Below are positions 21,178 through 29,031 of a stretch of 64,000 nucleotides of DNA, one piece after another. The position numbers and the translations under genes are program-made. The notes under the pieces are model-generated. The model was given only the letters and a program-made list of their open reading frames with translations, was not told the origin of the DNA and did not search any database. The DNA lies in contig JAWKMU010000002.1 of the NCBI GenBank assembly GCA_041392065.1, positions 248,001-312,000 on the forward strand, written 5' to 3'. Every line of letters starts with the position of its first letter. Position 1 is the stretch's first letter. The stretch comes from CAJQLB01 sp041392065 (GTDB lineage Bacteria; Bacteroidota; Bacteroidia; Flavobacteriales; Flavobacteriaceae).

Positions 21178-21278
21178 GTCATATCGAGCGCAGTCGAGAT
21201 AAAAGAAAAGGTCAGGCTTTCAGCAGTCGCTTTTGCTTTGTCATGACCTTTCGACTGCGCTCAAGGTGACAAAGCAAA
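21178..21278. repeat. Interspersed inverted-repeat (REP/MITE-like) element
   Basis: TGTCATATCGAGCGCAGTCGAGA (21178-21200) is inverted as CTTTCGACTGCGCTCAAGGTGACA (21248-21271). A second perfect 12-base inverted repeat closes at 21232-21243 and 21267-21278 (TTTGCTTTGTCA/TGACAAAGCAAA). CGAGCG-AGTCGA elements of this sort are scattered through flavobacterial genomes. Confidence 0.7.
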
Positions 21279-21348
21279 GAGCTCCCACAATGCCTCAATC
21301 CTTAACACAAACCACCTCGTCTTTCAATTTTAATAAAATTGAAATCCA

Positions 21349-21371
21349 CTCCTCCTTGTCAAGGAGGAGAG
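21349..21371. repeat. CTCCTCCTTG hairpin
   Basis: CTCCTCCTTG followed two bases later by CAAGGAGGAG: ten pairs with a tiny loop, then TTTTT on the plus strand. It lies downstream of trmD (minus strand), but the T run is on the wrong side for a trmD terminator, so it is listed as a repeat. Confidence 0.65.
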
Positions 21372-21423
21372 TTTTTAATCTTTATTTTGGAATTTGATTT
21401 TTGGAATTTGATTTTTTTTTGAA

Positions 21424-22101
21424 TTATTCCTCCAACAAATCTGGTCGTCTGTCTTTGGTGCGCTGGTAAGCTTGCTCTTCACGCCATTTTTCTATCTCAG
21501 GAAAATTACCACTAAACAGCACTTCTGGTACTTTCCAGCCTTTGTAGTCTCTAGGTCGTGTGTAAATTGGTGGAGCCAATAAATTATCTTGAAAACTATC
21601 TGTTAAAGCCGAAGTTTCATTGCCCAACACTCCAGGAATTAAACGTATGACTGCATCACACAACACAGCAGCACCAAGCTCACCACCAGACAACACATAA
21701 TCTCCAATAGAGATTTCTCTGGTAATAAAATGGTCGCGTACACGTTGGTCTACACCTTTGTAATGACCACATAATATAATGATGTTTTCTTTTAAGGAAA
21801 TCTGGTTGGCAATGCCTTGGGTTAAGGTTTCGCCATCTGGTGTCATGTATATAATTTCGTCATAGTAGCGTTCAGATTTTAAACCAGAAATGCATTTATC
21901 AATAGGCTCAATCATCATAACCATTCCTGCACCACCACCAAATTGGTAATCGTCAACAGAGTTGTAATTGTCTGTGGTATACTCACGTAAATTATGTGTG
22001 TGTACCTCTACTAAACCAGTCTCTATGGCACGTTTTAAAATGGAAGCCTCAAAAGGGCTTTTTAGCAATTCTGGTAAAACGGTAATGATGTCTATTCGCA
22101 T
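21424..22101 (-). CDS. trmD: tRNA (guanine-37-N1)-methyltransferase
   Basis: Methylates G37 next to the anticodon, preventing frameshifts. The 225 residues start at MRIDIITVLPELLKSPFEAS. The trefoil-knot SPOUT core is visible: YQFGGGAGMVMMIEPI, MTPDGETLTQ, ILCGHYKGVDQRVRDHF and EISIGDYVLSGGELGA. A start five codons upstream is possible but not family-like. Normally coupled to rplS, which lies downstream on the same strand. Confidence 0.96.
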   Translation of the reverse strand: MRIDIITVLPELLKSPFEASILKRAIETGLVEVHTHNLREYTTDNYNSVDDYQFGGGAGMVMMIEPIDKCISGLKSERYYDEIIYMTPDGETLTQGIANQISLKENIIILCGHYKGVDQRVRDHFITREISIGDYVLSGGELGAAVLCDAVIRLIPGVLGNETSALTDSFQDNLLAPPIYTRPRDYKGWKVPEVLFSGNFPEIEKWREEQAYQRTKDRRPDLLEE

Positions 22102-22242
22102 GGACTTGATATTCAAAAACTATAACCCTTCGCTAAAGCTACGGATTCTGAGGACAAAGATGCAACTAATCGCTTAAATAGAAAAGGGTTGTTTATCTAG
22201 TTTATGAAGTAATTAAATAAACCAATTGTTAGCTAATTGATA

Positions 22243-23517
22243 TTATACTACTTTATTTTCAAATTTGTTTTTCCAAATTTCAAAGGCATTAACACTTCTA
22301 GATTTAGAATGATTTATTACACTAAAAGCAGAATTAGTATCGATTTGATTATTTTTAATAGATGATCGGTATTTTTTTCTACCAATTTTTTTAATCGTAT
22401 TTATATTTAATTCTGATAGTTCAATTTGAGATTCGATAGACAGTTCTTTATCAAAACTCCATATGTAAGTTGCATGAGAGTTTAAAAGTTCCCAGCAAAT
22501 ATGATTTTTGTTATTTCCTGAAATAAAGAATATAAATCCGAAAAGAGGATTTAATGTAAATCTAATTTTTTTATTTTTATTATGTTTTTTACCTGATAAA
22601 TAAACTAATTGTCTGACATTTCTAGGTGATTTTAATTCAATTAATGTCATTAAAATATCAAATTCTGTTTGTTTAAAAACATTTAAAGAACCGTCAAGCT
22701 TTGACAAGATTTCGTCAGCAGTAAACGTGCTTTTTTCTGTTTCGTTATCCTTTTCAATTCTTGAGATGTTAAGAGTTCTATTACTCTTAATATTGTCAAT
22801 AATCGTTTCATTAATATTTTGAATGGTTTTTGACTGACAATCGTAACTTAATAATTCTTTTCCTTTAGTTTTTATTGTAGCTGAAATAGTAAAAGTGTCA
22901 CTTTTGAAATAATTAAAAAAATAATCTTTTATGTAGTTATATTCTGAACGGATAAATTCATTAATGATTTTAAATTCTATTGGTTGCTCTAAAAAGCCAA
23001 AGTTTTTAACTAACGAAACATACCCATTATGAAATTGAGCATCTGAAAAGTTAGCATCAAAATTTATTTCTAGTATTATCTCTAAAGGTTCTTTTTGAAT
23101 TATTTCTTGTTTAATTTCTGGCTTTAACTCAATTTCGGTATATACTTCAGCTTTTTCTTTTTCTAAACTCTCTTTTATGAAAGCCTCTGGCATTTTTTTT
23201 GGTAAGCTATTCAAAAAATGACTTAAAAGCTTTTGTAGTTTATCCCATTCTAATTCTCTAAATATTATTTCATTTATTGATCTTTTAAGTTTTTGACTAT
23301 TAAATGATGCTGTATTTTTCGGATTGTAATCAAGAATCTTTAATTCAAGAGTTTTTTTAAGTATATCATAGTGTAATAATTCAACTTTTAAATAAGTATC
23401 TAAATGATGTCTAAATGATATACTACCTTCTGGAAAATTGGTTTGATTCAAACCAATCCAAAATTTGTTTGTAAAGTAAATTTTGTTTTTAGAAATTTTG
23501 ATTAGTCTTGAATTCAT
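22243..23517 (-). CDS. Orphan protein of unknown function, 424 residues
   Basis: I do not recognise a family. The N-terminal 80 residues look beta-rich (NKIYFTNKFWIGLNQTNFPEGS). A Lys/Glu-rich linker follows around residues 115-145 (EKEKAEVYTEIELKPEIKQE). The middle has alternating beta/alpha character, and there is a basic C-terminal third (SGKKHNKNKKIRF, KKIGRKKYRSSIKNN). No signal peptide and no membrane segment. The AT-rich composition and a GCTAAC motif just after the stop resemble the neighbouring HEPN gene, so both may have arrived by transfer. It could be the partner of the HEPN protein, but nothing proves that. Confidence 0.7.
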   Translation of the reverse strand: MNSRLIKISKNKIYFTNKFWIGLNQTNFPEGSISFRHHLDTYLKVELLHYDILKKTLELKILDYNPKNTASFNSQKLKRSINEIIFRELEWDKLQKLLSHFLNSLPKKMPEAFIKESLEKEKAEVYTEIELKPEIKQEIIQKEPLEIILEINFDANFSDAQFHNGYVSLVKNFGFLEQPIEFKIINEFIRSEYNYIKDYFFNYFKSDTFTISATIKTKGKELLSYDCQSKTIQNINETIIDNIKSNRTLNISRIEKDNETEKSTFTADEILSKLDGSLNVFKQTEFDILMTLIELKSPRNVRQLVYLSGKKHNKNKKIRFTLNPLFGFIFFISGNNKNHICWELLNSHATYIWSFDKELSIESQIELSELNINTIKKIGRKKYRSSIKNNQIDTNSAFSVINHSKSRSVNAFEIWKNKFENKVV

Positions 23518-23563
23518 TATTTGTGAGAGTCAAAATTAGTCTTGTAGATTATGATTATATCAG

Positions 23564-23592
23564 ATTAGTTGGGTGTTTTATATGCAACTAAT
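23564..23592. repeat. Hairpin between the two accessory genes
   Basis: ATTAGTTG (23564-23571) pairs with CAACTAAT (23585-23592) around a 13-base loop, between the HEPN stop and the orphan gene start. There is no T tract, so it may be a recombination or regulatory structure rather than a terminator. Confidence 0.55.
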
Positions 23593-23641
23593 TAGCAAAA
23601 AAAACAGAAGTAGGCGAGAAAAAGCAATTACTTATAGCCAT

Positions 23642-24359
23642 GTTAGCAACTGTATTTTAATTCCGTTTCTAATAGTTTTTTAAAAAATCGTTCGGTATTA
23701 TTTAATAGCTCATCATTCAACAATCTATTTCGGATTACCAATTTTGGGCTTTCAACTAATTCTCCTTTTGGCGAAAAGTCAAAAAAGTCCTTACTTCTAT
23801 TGAAGTCATTAAATAATCTCCAATCTTTTTCTGTTTTTTTTACAAAACCTTGATGATGTACAAGTTTATTCCTGATACGCTTAACCATTATTATGAATTG
23901 CCATTCAGGATTTAGATTGTCAAAATTCACATTACAAGATTTGGTCAGATATTGTCTTGCTTTTTCAATATCATTATTTCCTTTTAAGTCATTTATTGAA
24001 TATTTAGTTTCTTTTGAAAACTCATATTGTTCACAAATTTCTTTTAACTCATGTTCAATAAATGAAATAATTTGAATTAAAAAAGAAGCTCTAAAATTGT
24101 GAGGAAATATTCGAGCAATATCGCTATATTTTTCGCTGTAATTTTCAGCTATTCTATTCCAAGAGTCATAATCATTTTTACTTAACTTCGAGATTCTGTC
24201 TTGATAAGATTCTTCCAAGGTTTTCTTTTCCGATTCTAAAAACCTTTCAATGGTATTTTGATAATTCTTAAACTCCACAAAAGCTAATTCTATTCCAAAT
24301 AAATGGAATTTAGAATAATCTAATATTTTGCTTTTCGTTTCGTTCATATTGTTGCTAAC
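23642..24359. repeat. Inverted GTTAGCAAC cores around the HEPN gene
   Basis: GTTAGCAAC (23642-23650) overlaps the HEPN stop codon, and its exact complement GTTGCTAAC (24351-24359) sits 3 bases before the start codon. Only these 9-base arms are repeated; the stretch between them is the gene. Confidence 0.65.
23643..24347 (-). CDS. HEPN-motif protein
   Basis: About 234 residues from MNETKSKILDYSKF. Mostly helical, with a mid-protein RNKLVHHQG matching the R-x4-H active-site motif of HEPN-type RNases. The segment RASFLIQIISFIEHELKEICEQYEF before it fits the first long HEPN helix. HEPN proteins act as RNA-cleaving toxins in toxin-antitoxin, abortive-infection and CRISPR-linked systems; no nucleotidyltransferase or other antitoxin was seen next to it. 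The frame stays open 38 codons upstream, but that part lies across repeat DNA and does not look like protein. The RNase role is inferred from one motif. Confidence 0.72.
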   Translation of the reverse strand: MNETKSKILDYSKFHLFGIELAFVEFKNYQNTIERFLESEKKTLEESYQDRISKLSKNDYDSWNRIAENYSEKYSDIARIFPHNFRASFLIQIISFIEHELKEICEQYEFSKETKYSINDLKGNNDIEKARQYLTKSCNVNFDNLNPEWQFIIMVKRIRNKLVHHQGFVKKTEKDWRLFNDFNRSKDFFDFSPKGELVESPKLVIRNRLLNDELLNNTERFFKKLLETELKYSC

Positions 24360-24482
24360 GGTTAAGATATCGTTCGTCAACTCATTTATTAATGATATCG
24401 TCCATACTGAAGCAAGTTCAGCACTAAAAGCGAAGTTAGCTTTTTTTAAGCTGTAAATCAATACGTAACTTTACGTATAGAT

Positions 24483-24920
24483 CTACTCATTTTTCCAAAA
24501 CAGATGCAAGTCTGGGTCTTTTACAAAACCTAAGCGTTCATACAAATGTTGTGCTGGATTGGTTTGTGCTGTTTGTATGGCAAGCCCTTTATAGTTTAGG
24601 GTTTTGCACAATTGTTTGGCTTTGTCTATAAGCATATTGCCAATGCCTTGGTTGCGGTAATTGTCCTCTACATACAAGTCGTTAAGCAAAAACATAGGTT
24701 GCATAGTCACAGAGGAAAACAAAGGATAAAGCTGTGTAAAACCTACAGCGTTTTCTTCGTTATAAGCAATATATACAATAGACTCGTTACGTTCTATACG
24801 TTTGGTTAAAAACTGTTTGGCTTTTACATAATCTGATTCTTGCTCATAAAAAATTCTATAAGCATCAAACAAAGGGATTAAATCTGGGATATGCTGAAGT
24901 TCTGCTTTTACAATGTGCAT
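24483..24920 (-). CDS. GNAT-family N-acetyltransferase
   Basis: A 145-residue acetyl-CoA-dependent acetyltransferase. The acetyl-CoA pyrophosphate loop is YRNQGIGNML at about residues 88-97. The C-terminal GNAT strand ending LYERLGF is also present. The substrate is unknown. Isolated gene, with the terminator of the upstream gene just before it. Confidence 0.9.
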   Translation of the reverse strand: MHIVKAELQHIPDLIPLFDAYRIFYEQESDYVKAKQFLTKRIERNESIVYIAYNEENAVGFTQLYPLFSSVTMQPMFLLNDLYVEDNYRNQGIGNMLIDKAKQLCKTLNYKGLAIQTAQTNPAQHLYERLGFVKDPDLHLFWKNE

Positions 24921-24935
24921 TGGTATAACAATAAA

Positions 24936-24969
24936 ATAAAATCCGTAAGAAATTTACGGATTTTATTTT
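24936..24969 (-). terminator. Terminator of the coiled-coil membrane protein gene
   Basis: AAAATCCGTAA / TTTACGGATTTT hairpin flanked by A/T runs on both sides, about 30 bases past the stop at 24997. It could work on both strands. Confidence 0.82.
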
Positions 24970-24996
24970 TATGTTGTTGGCTTCTCTCAATGACAT

Positions 24997-25614
24997 TTAG
25001 CTAATGCCTTTTTGTTTGTTAAGTTCGTCTTGCAGTTGGCGTCTTACTTTTTGCTCACGCTCTAAAGCTGAACGTCTGTGCTCTTCAAACTCTTCTTCGG
25101 TTTCTGCTAAAGCTTTTTGTGCTGCTTTAGTAACCGAATTACTGTTTTTAAACTTAAAAATAAAAATTAAAAGCAGAGTGAGTAAGCCAGCAATAATAGT
25201 CCACATTAATATATTGTAGTTGGATTTGCTCATAGACAAACCAAGCAAAGACATATTGTCTTTTTCTTTGTTGGTGGCATCAAGCGTAGATTGTGTGCTG
25301 TTTAAATTACTTTTAAGACTATCAATCTCGTTTTGCTGTGTTTTTATGGTACTGTTTGAAGCATCCAATTTAGATTGGAGCGTTTTTAGCGAATCGATGG
25401 TATGCGATTTAAGTGCCAAAATCATACTAAGGTTTACAGATTCGTACTGTTGGCCATTAAGTCCTTTAAAGTTTCCTGATTTTCTAAGTAAATACTCGAA
25501 TTGGTCGTTAATGGTGCCTTCGTTTATAGATTGGGTTTCGTTGTCTTGAGCGTTTATTGAGTTTTGGCTCAGAATAAGAATAAAGGTCAGCGCTAAAAAT
25601 TTTAAATTCTTCAT
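24997..25614 (-). CDS. Exported coiled-coil protein with one membrane helix
   Basis: A 205-residue protein: a signal peptide (MKNLKFLALTFILILSQNSINA), a Ser/Asn/Gln-rich coiled coil (residues about 72-120), a transmembrane helix (NILMWTIIAGLLTLLLIFIF, about 132-152) and a charged, helical cytoplasmic tail (EEEFEEHRRSALEREQKVRRQ). Similar flavobacterial proteins have been labelled tRNA (guanine-N1)-methyltransferase in databases, but nothing here resembles a methyltransferase; the true trmD is at 21424-22101. The function is unknown. Confidence 0.82.
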   Translation of the reverse strand: MKNLKFLALTFILILSQNSINAQDNETQSINEGTINDQFEYLLRKSGNFKGLNGQQYESVNLSMILALKSHTIDSLKTLQSKLDASNSTIKTQQNEIDSLKSNLNSTQSTLDATNKEKDNMSLLGLSMSKSNYNILMWTIIAGLLTLLLIFIFKFKNSNSVTKAAQKALAETEEEFEEHRRSALEREQKVRRQLQDELNKQKGIS

Positions 25615-25737
25615 GCTTTTTTGGTCAATGTGTTAGGTTTTTAAATGTACAGCAATATAATTATTAAATTTTTAAGCCTCGCAATTTGCAAGGCTTAAAT
25701 ATATACGGTTCTTACTTTTTTTTAGATGTCTTGCCTA

Positions 25738-27186
25738 TTAATAATATGTAAAACGCCTTACTTTGGCAATATATTTTGCTAATCTGATAACTTGGTGACT
25801 ATAACCATATTCGTTATCATACCAAACGTAAAGCACAACGTTTTTGCCATCAGCTCTAACAATTGTTGCTTTGCTATCGTAAATAGCAGGAGCAGAGCTG
25901 CCAACAATATCGCTAGATACAAGCTCATCACTTAACTCATATTTTATTTGTTCAACTAAATCGCCTTCAAGAGCGTATTTTTTCATCACTGTGTTTATAC
26001 CATCAATTGAGGTTGCATTTTCTAATTCCAAATTTAAAATAGCTAATGATCCATTTGGCACAGGAACACGAATAGCGTTTGAAGTTAACTTACCTTCTAA
26101 CGAAGGTAAGGCTTTACTAACTGCACTTCCAGCTCCAGTTTCGGTAATGACCATATTTAAAGCAGCAGCTCTTCCTCTTCTATATTTTTTATGAAAATTA
26201 TCAACTAAATTTTGGTCATTAGTATAAGCGTGAATGGTTTCTAAGTGACCACTTTTTACACCAAACGAATCTTCCATAACTTTTAAAATAGGAGTAATGG
26301 CATTGGTAGTACAAGATGCTGCTGAGAAAATATCAACTTTATCAGGATTGTTTTCTAATTGGTTAACACCATGCACAATGTTTGGTACTCCTTTTCCAGG
26401 AGCAGTCAACAATACTTTATCTACACCTTTTGAAGCTAAGTGTCTGCTTAAAGCTTCTTTATCTCTAAAGGCTCCAGTGTTATCAATTACCAAAGCATTG
26501 TTAATTCCGTACTTTGTGTAATCAATTTCTTCAGGATTATTTGCCGAAATGATATTTACAGTCGTACCATTAATAATAAGTGCATTGTTTTTTGCATCTG
26601 TGGTAACGGTTCCTGAAAAATCGCCATGTACAGAATCGTTACGAAGTAAAGAGGCTCTTTTTTCAAGAACAACTTCGTTAATATCGCCTCTGGTAACAAT
26701 TGCACGCAAGCGCAATTGGCTACCTTTGCCAGTTCTGGTCATGAGTTCTCTGGCTACCAAACGACCAATACGACCAAAACCATAAAGGATAACATCTTTT
26801 GGTTTGATGCTTCCGTTGGTGTTGGCATCTTTTAACTTATCAGCAACAAAAGCAGCAGCATTGTTGTATTTGTCATCTTCTAAGTGATATTCGTAAGTTA
26901 ACTTTCCGATGTCTAATTTTGCAGGTGGAAGGTCGAAATTCTTAATAGCTTGAGCGATTTCAACCGAATCAAAAATTGAAATTGGTTTTTGAACAAATTC
27001 GCCAGCATATTCGTGCAGATTTAAAATTTCACTAACGTTTCTGTCGATTAACTGGTTTCTAAAAAGTACCAGCTCAATTGACTTATCGTACCATAAATCG
27101 CTTATAATTTTAATAAATTCTACAGTAGCTCTACGTCTGTCTGCCTGAAAGGCTAATTCTTTTTCATAAGTTTCGTTAAAACTCAT
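25738..27186 (-). CDS. gap: Glyceraldehyde-3-phosphate dehydrogenase, long form
   Basis: Interconverts glyceraldehyde-3-phosphate and 1,3-bisphosphoglycerate. The catalytic Cys lies in SAASCTTNAITP near residue 291. The Rossmann motif is YGFGRIGRLVAREL near residue 135, and C-terminal WYDNEYGYSHQ is typical. At 482 residues it is about 140 longer than ordinary GapA because of a helical N-terminal extension; this long class is common in Bacteroidota. A TACTTTTG -7-like element lies about 40 bases upstream, without a well-spaced -33 box. Confidence 0.94.
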   Translation of the reverse strand: MSFNETYEKELAFQADRRRATVEFIKIISDLWYDKSIELVLFRNQLIDRNVSEILNLHEYAGEFVQKPISIFDSVEIAQAIKNFDLPPAKLDIGKLTYEYHLEDDKYNNAAAFVADKLKDANTNGSIKPKDVILYGFGRIGRLVARELMTRTGKGSQLRLRAIVTRGDINEVVLEKRASLLRNDSVHGDFSGTVTTDAKNNALIINGTTVNIISANNPEEIDYTKYGINNALVIDNTGAFRDKEALSRHLASKGVDKVLLTAPGKGVPNIVHGVNQLENNPDKVDIFSAASCTTNAITPILKVMEDSFGVKSGHLETIHAYTNDQNLVDNFHKKYRRGRAAALNMVITETGAGSAVSKALPSLEGKLTSNAIRVPVPNGSLAILNLELENATSIDGINTVMKKYALEGDLVEQIKYELSDELVSSDIVGSSAPAIYDSKATIVRADGKNVVLYVWYDNEYGYSHQVIRLAKYIAKVRRFTYY

Positions 27187-27270
27187 TGTGTTTTGGTTTA
27201 GATGTGTGTTGTTAAATTTTTTGCAAAAGTAACTATTTCAATCGTTTTCGTTGTCAAATTTTAAAAAAAA

Positions 27271-27308
27271 GAAAACCCTCAATCTCAAGTTTTGAGAAAG
27301 AGGGTTTA
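27271..27308 (-). terminator. Terminator of degP
   Basis: AAACCCTCAATCTCAA / TTGAGAAAGAGGGTTT hairpin with one mismatched position and an 8-T run after it on the minus strand, just past the degP stop. Confidence 0.88.
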
Positions 27309-27329
27309 CACTGAAAAAAACACTATTAT

Positions 27330-28745
27330 TTATCTAAATCTATAATTTACTTTTTCACCATTTTGTTTTACAATTTCAATGCGCATTGGTTCGTAGTCCG
27401 AACGGTTTGCAATGATTTGTTCAACTTGCTCAATAGAGTTTACTTTTACACCATTTATTGCGGTAACAATGCTGCCTTTGTCTATGCCATCGGCTTGCCA
27501 TTCGTCTTTGTAACGCTCGCTTAAATCTGTAATGACCAAGCCATAGTTTAAATCGTACTTTTTAAGTTCAGATTTATTAGCTTTTTTAAGTGTTCCAATA
27601 ACTGGAATGCTCACTGTTAAATTTTTATACAAGGTTACAGGAAGTATTTTTTCTTTACCATTTCTAAGTACAGTAACGCTTACAACATCATTAGGTCGTT
27701 TGGTGCTTAAAAACCCTCTTAAGTCGGCAAACCTTGTAATTTTTGTATTGTCTATACGTTTGATGATGTCACCACTTTTAATGCCTGCTTTTTCGGCACC
27801 AGATTCAGCTTGAACTTCACTTACATAAAAACCTTCCGTTTCTGTCACGCCTAAATCTTCAGCATTTCTTCCGTTTAAAGCTCCACCAACAACACCTAAA
27901 ATTCCGTTTTGTACATTGCCAAATTCCATAATATCAGCAATTACTTTTCTGGCAATATTACTTGGCACAGCAAAAGAGTAGCCAACATAAGAACCAGTTT
28001 GAGAAGTAATAGCAGTATTAATACCAATAAGTTCACCTCTTGTATTTACTAAGGCACCACCAGAATTTCCTGGATTTACAGCAGCATCTGTTTGTATAAA
28101 AGATTGTGTGTTCTGACCAGTTTGATCTAAATTTCTAGACTTAGCACTAATAATTCCAGCTGTAACTGTAGATGTTAAATTAAACGGATTACCGACAGCT
28201 AAAACCCATTCGCCAATTTTGGCAGTGTCACTATCTCCAAATGTTGAATAAGGGAGTTCTTCATCTGCATCAATTTTTAAAAGCGCGATATCTGTTTTTG
28301 GGTCAGTACCTACAAGTTCGGCATTATAAGTTTTGTTATCGTTTGTAGTAATTGTTAAAGATTGTGCACCATCAATAACATGATTGTTGGTAATGATATA
28401 GCCATCAGCTGAAATGATTACACCTGAACCTGTTCCAATTTGAGGACGCTGTGAGCGTCTTCCAAAAAATAAATCTTCAATGGTCATTTGTCTTGAGCCA
28501 ACAGCAGTATTTTGCACATGAACTACTGTATGAATTGTGTTTTCGGCAGCAGCAACAAAATCTGTATTAGCAAGCGTTAAATTGGTCTTTGTTGTACTAT
28601 AATTTGTTGGAATTGCCGAAGGTAATTCGGTTAATTGATGATTTACAACAGCATCAGAATCGTTTTCTACAAAATACTTGTAACCTCCAAGAGTTAGGGC
28701 ACCACCTAATGCTGAAACTAAAACAAGGGATAAAATCTTTTTCAT
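27330..28745 (-). CDS. degP: DegP/HtrA-type periplasmic serine protease
   Basis: A periplasmic quality-control protease and chaperone. 471 residues: an N-terminal signal anchor (MKKILSLVLVSALGGALTLGG) and a trypsin-like domain with catalytic His in TNNHVIDG (about 121), Asp in KTDIALLKID (about 151) and Ser in NPGNSGGALV (about 228). Two PDZ domains follow (EVQAESGAEKAGIKSGDIIKR and the C-terminal DKGSIVTAINGVKVNS). Regulation looks elaborate: a promoter at 28898-28929 lies in a 14-base inverted repeat, and TAACG repeats stand in the leader. Confidence 0.95.
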   Translation of the reverse strand: MKKILSLVLVSALGGALTLGGYKYFVENDSDAVVNHQLTELPSAIPTNYSTTKTNLTLANTDFVAAAENTIHTVVHVQNTAVGSRQMTIEDLFFGRRSQRPQIGTGSGVIISADGYIITNNHVIDGAQSLTITTNDNKTYNAELVGTDPKTDIALLKIDADEELPYSTFGDSDTAKIGEWVLAVGNPFNLTSTVTAGIISAKSRNLDQTGQNTQSFIQTDAAVNPGNSGGALVNTRGELIGINTAITSQTGSYVGYSFAVPSNIARKVIADIMEFGNVQNGILGVVGGALNGRNAEDLGVTETEGFYVSEVQAESGAEKAGIKSGDIIKRIDNTKITRFADLRGFLSTKRPNDVVSVTVLRNGKEKILPVTLYKNLTVSIPVIGTLKKANKSELKKYDLNYGLVITDLSERYKDEWQADGIDKGSIVTAINGVKVNSIEQVEQIIANRSDYEPMRIEIVKQNGEKVNYRFR

Positions 28746-28820
28746 GGTTAAAATGTTTAGTTTAAGTTTTAAATGTTTAACGATTAAAATTAATTATTTA
28801 TTGAAATTGAAATTCAACTT

Positions 28821-28858
28821 TAACGATTTTTAACGTCAGTATTAACGCTGTTTTAACA
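28821..28858 (-). promoter_or_regulatory. Helically phased TAACG repeats upstream of degP
   Basis: TAACG/TAACA at 28821, 28831, 28843 and 28854 (minus strand CGTTA), spaced 10, 12 and 11 bases; another copy is at 28778. They end 3 bases before a TTG (28817-28815) which, with TAATTTTA 22 bases further, could be a second, weak degP promoter. Confidence 0.5.
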
Positions 28859-28897
28859 TCACGTTTTACCGTTTAAAATTTATATCTTTCTTCGGTG

Positions 28898-28929
28898 CAA
28901 AACTAAATATTGAATAAAAAAAATACAAT
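28898..28929 (-). promoter_or_regulatory. degP: degP promoter
   Basis: Minus strand ATTG (28929-28926), a 20-base spacer, and TAGTTTTG (28905-28898). A leader of about 145 bases is expected. Confidence 0.7.
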
Positions 28930-28939
28930 ATTTAGTTTT
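28899..28939. repeat. 14-base perfect inverted repeat between degP and dapF
   Basis: AAAACTAAATATTG (28899-28912) and CAATATTTAGTTTT (28926-28939) around an A-rich 13-base centre. Each arm contains the -33 box of one strand and the -7 box of the other, so it can serve divergent promoters; the plus-strand version is ATTG-N20-TAGTTTTA. Confidence 0.8.
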
Positions 28940-29031
28940 ACTTCAGTAATCACTACGTTAATCTATTAATTTTTTCATTTGTTTTATTTGAATATTCAAA
29001 CGAAAAAATAAATGTATTTTTGTGGCTCAAT

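Larger units (their letters stand above)
21031..21423. other. Gene-free trmD-rplS interval filled with repeats
   Basis: Contains a GTTAAAA-type simple repeat (21110-21147), an interspersed inverted-repeat element (21178-21278) and a CTCCTCCTTG/CAAGGAGGAG hairpin (21349-21370). No reading frame or RNA gene was recognised. Confidence 0.75.

Noticed and set aside
23564..24444. True integron attC sites around the accessory genes
   Set aside because: The cores are GTTAGC/GCTAAC, not the RYYYAAC/GTTRRRY pattern with L boxes, and no integrase gene is present.
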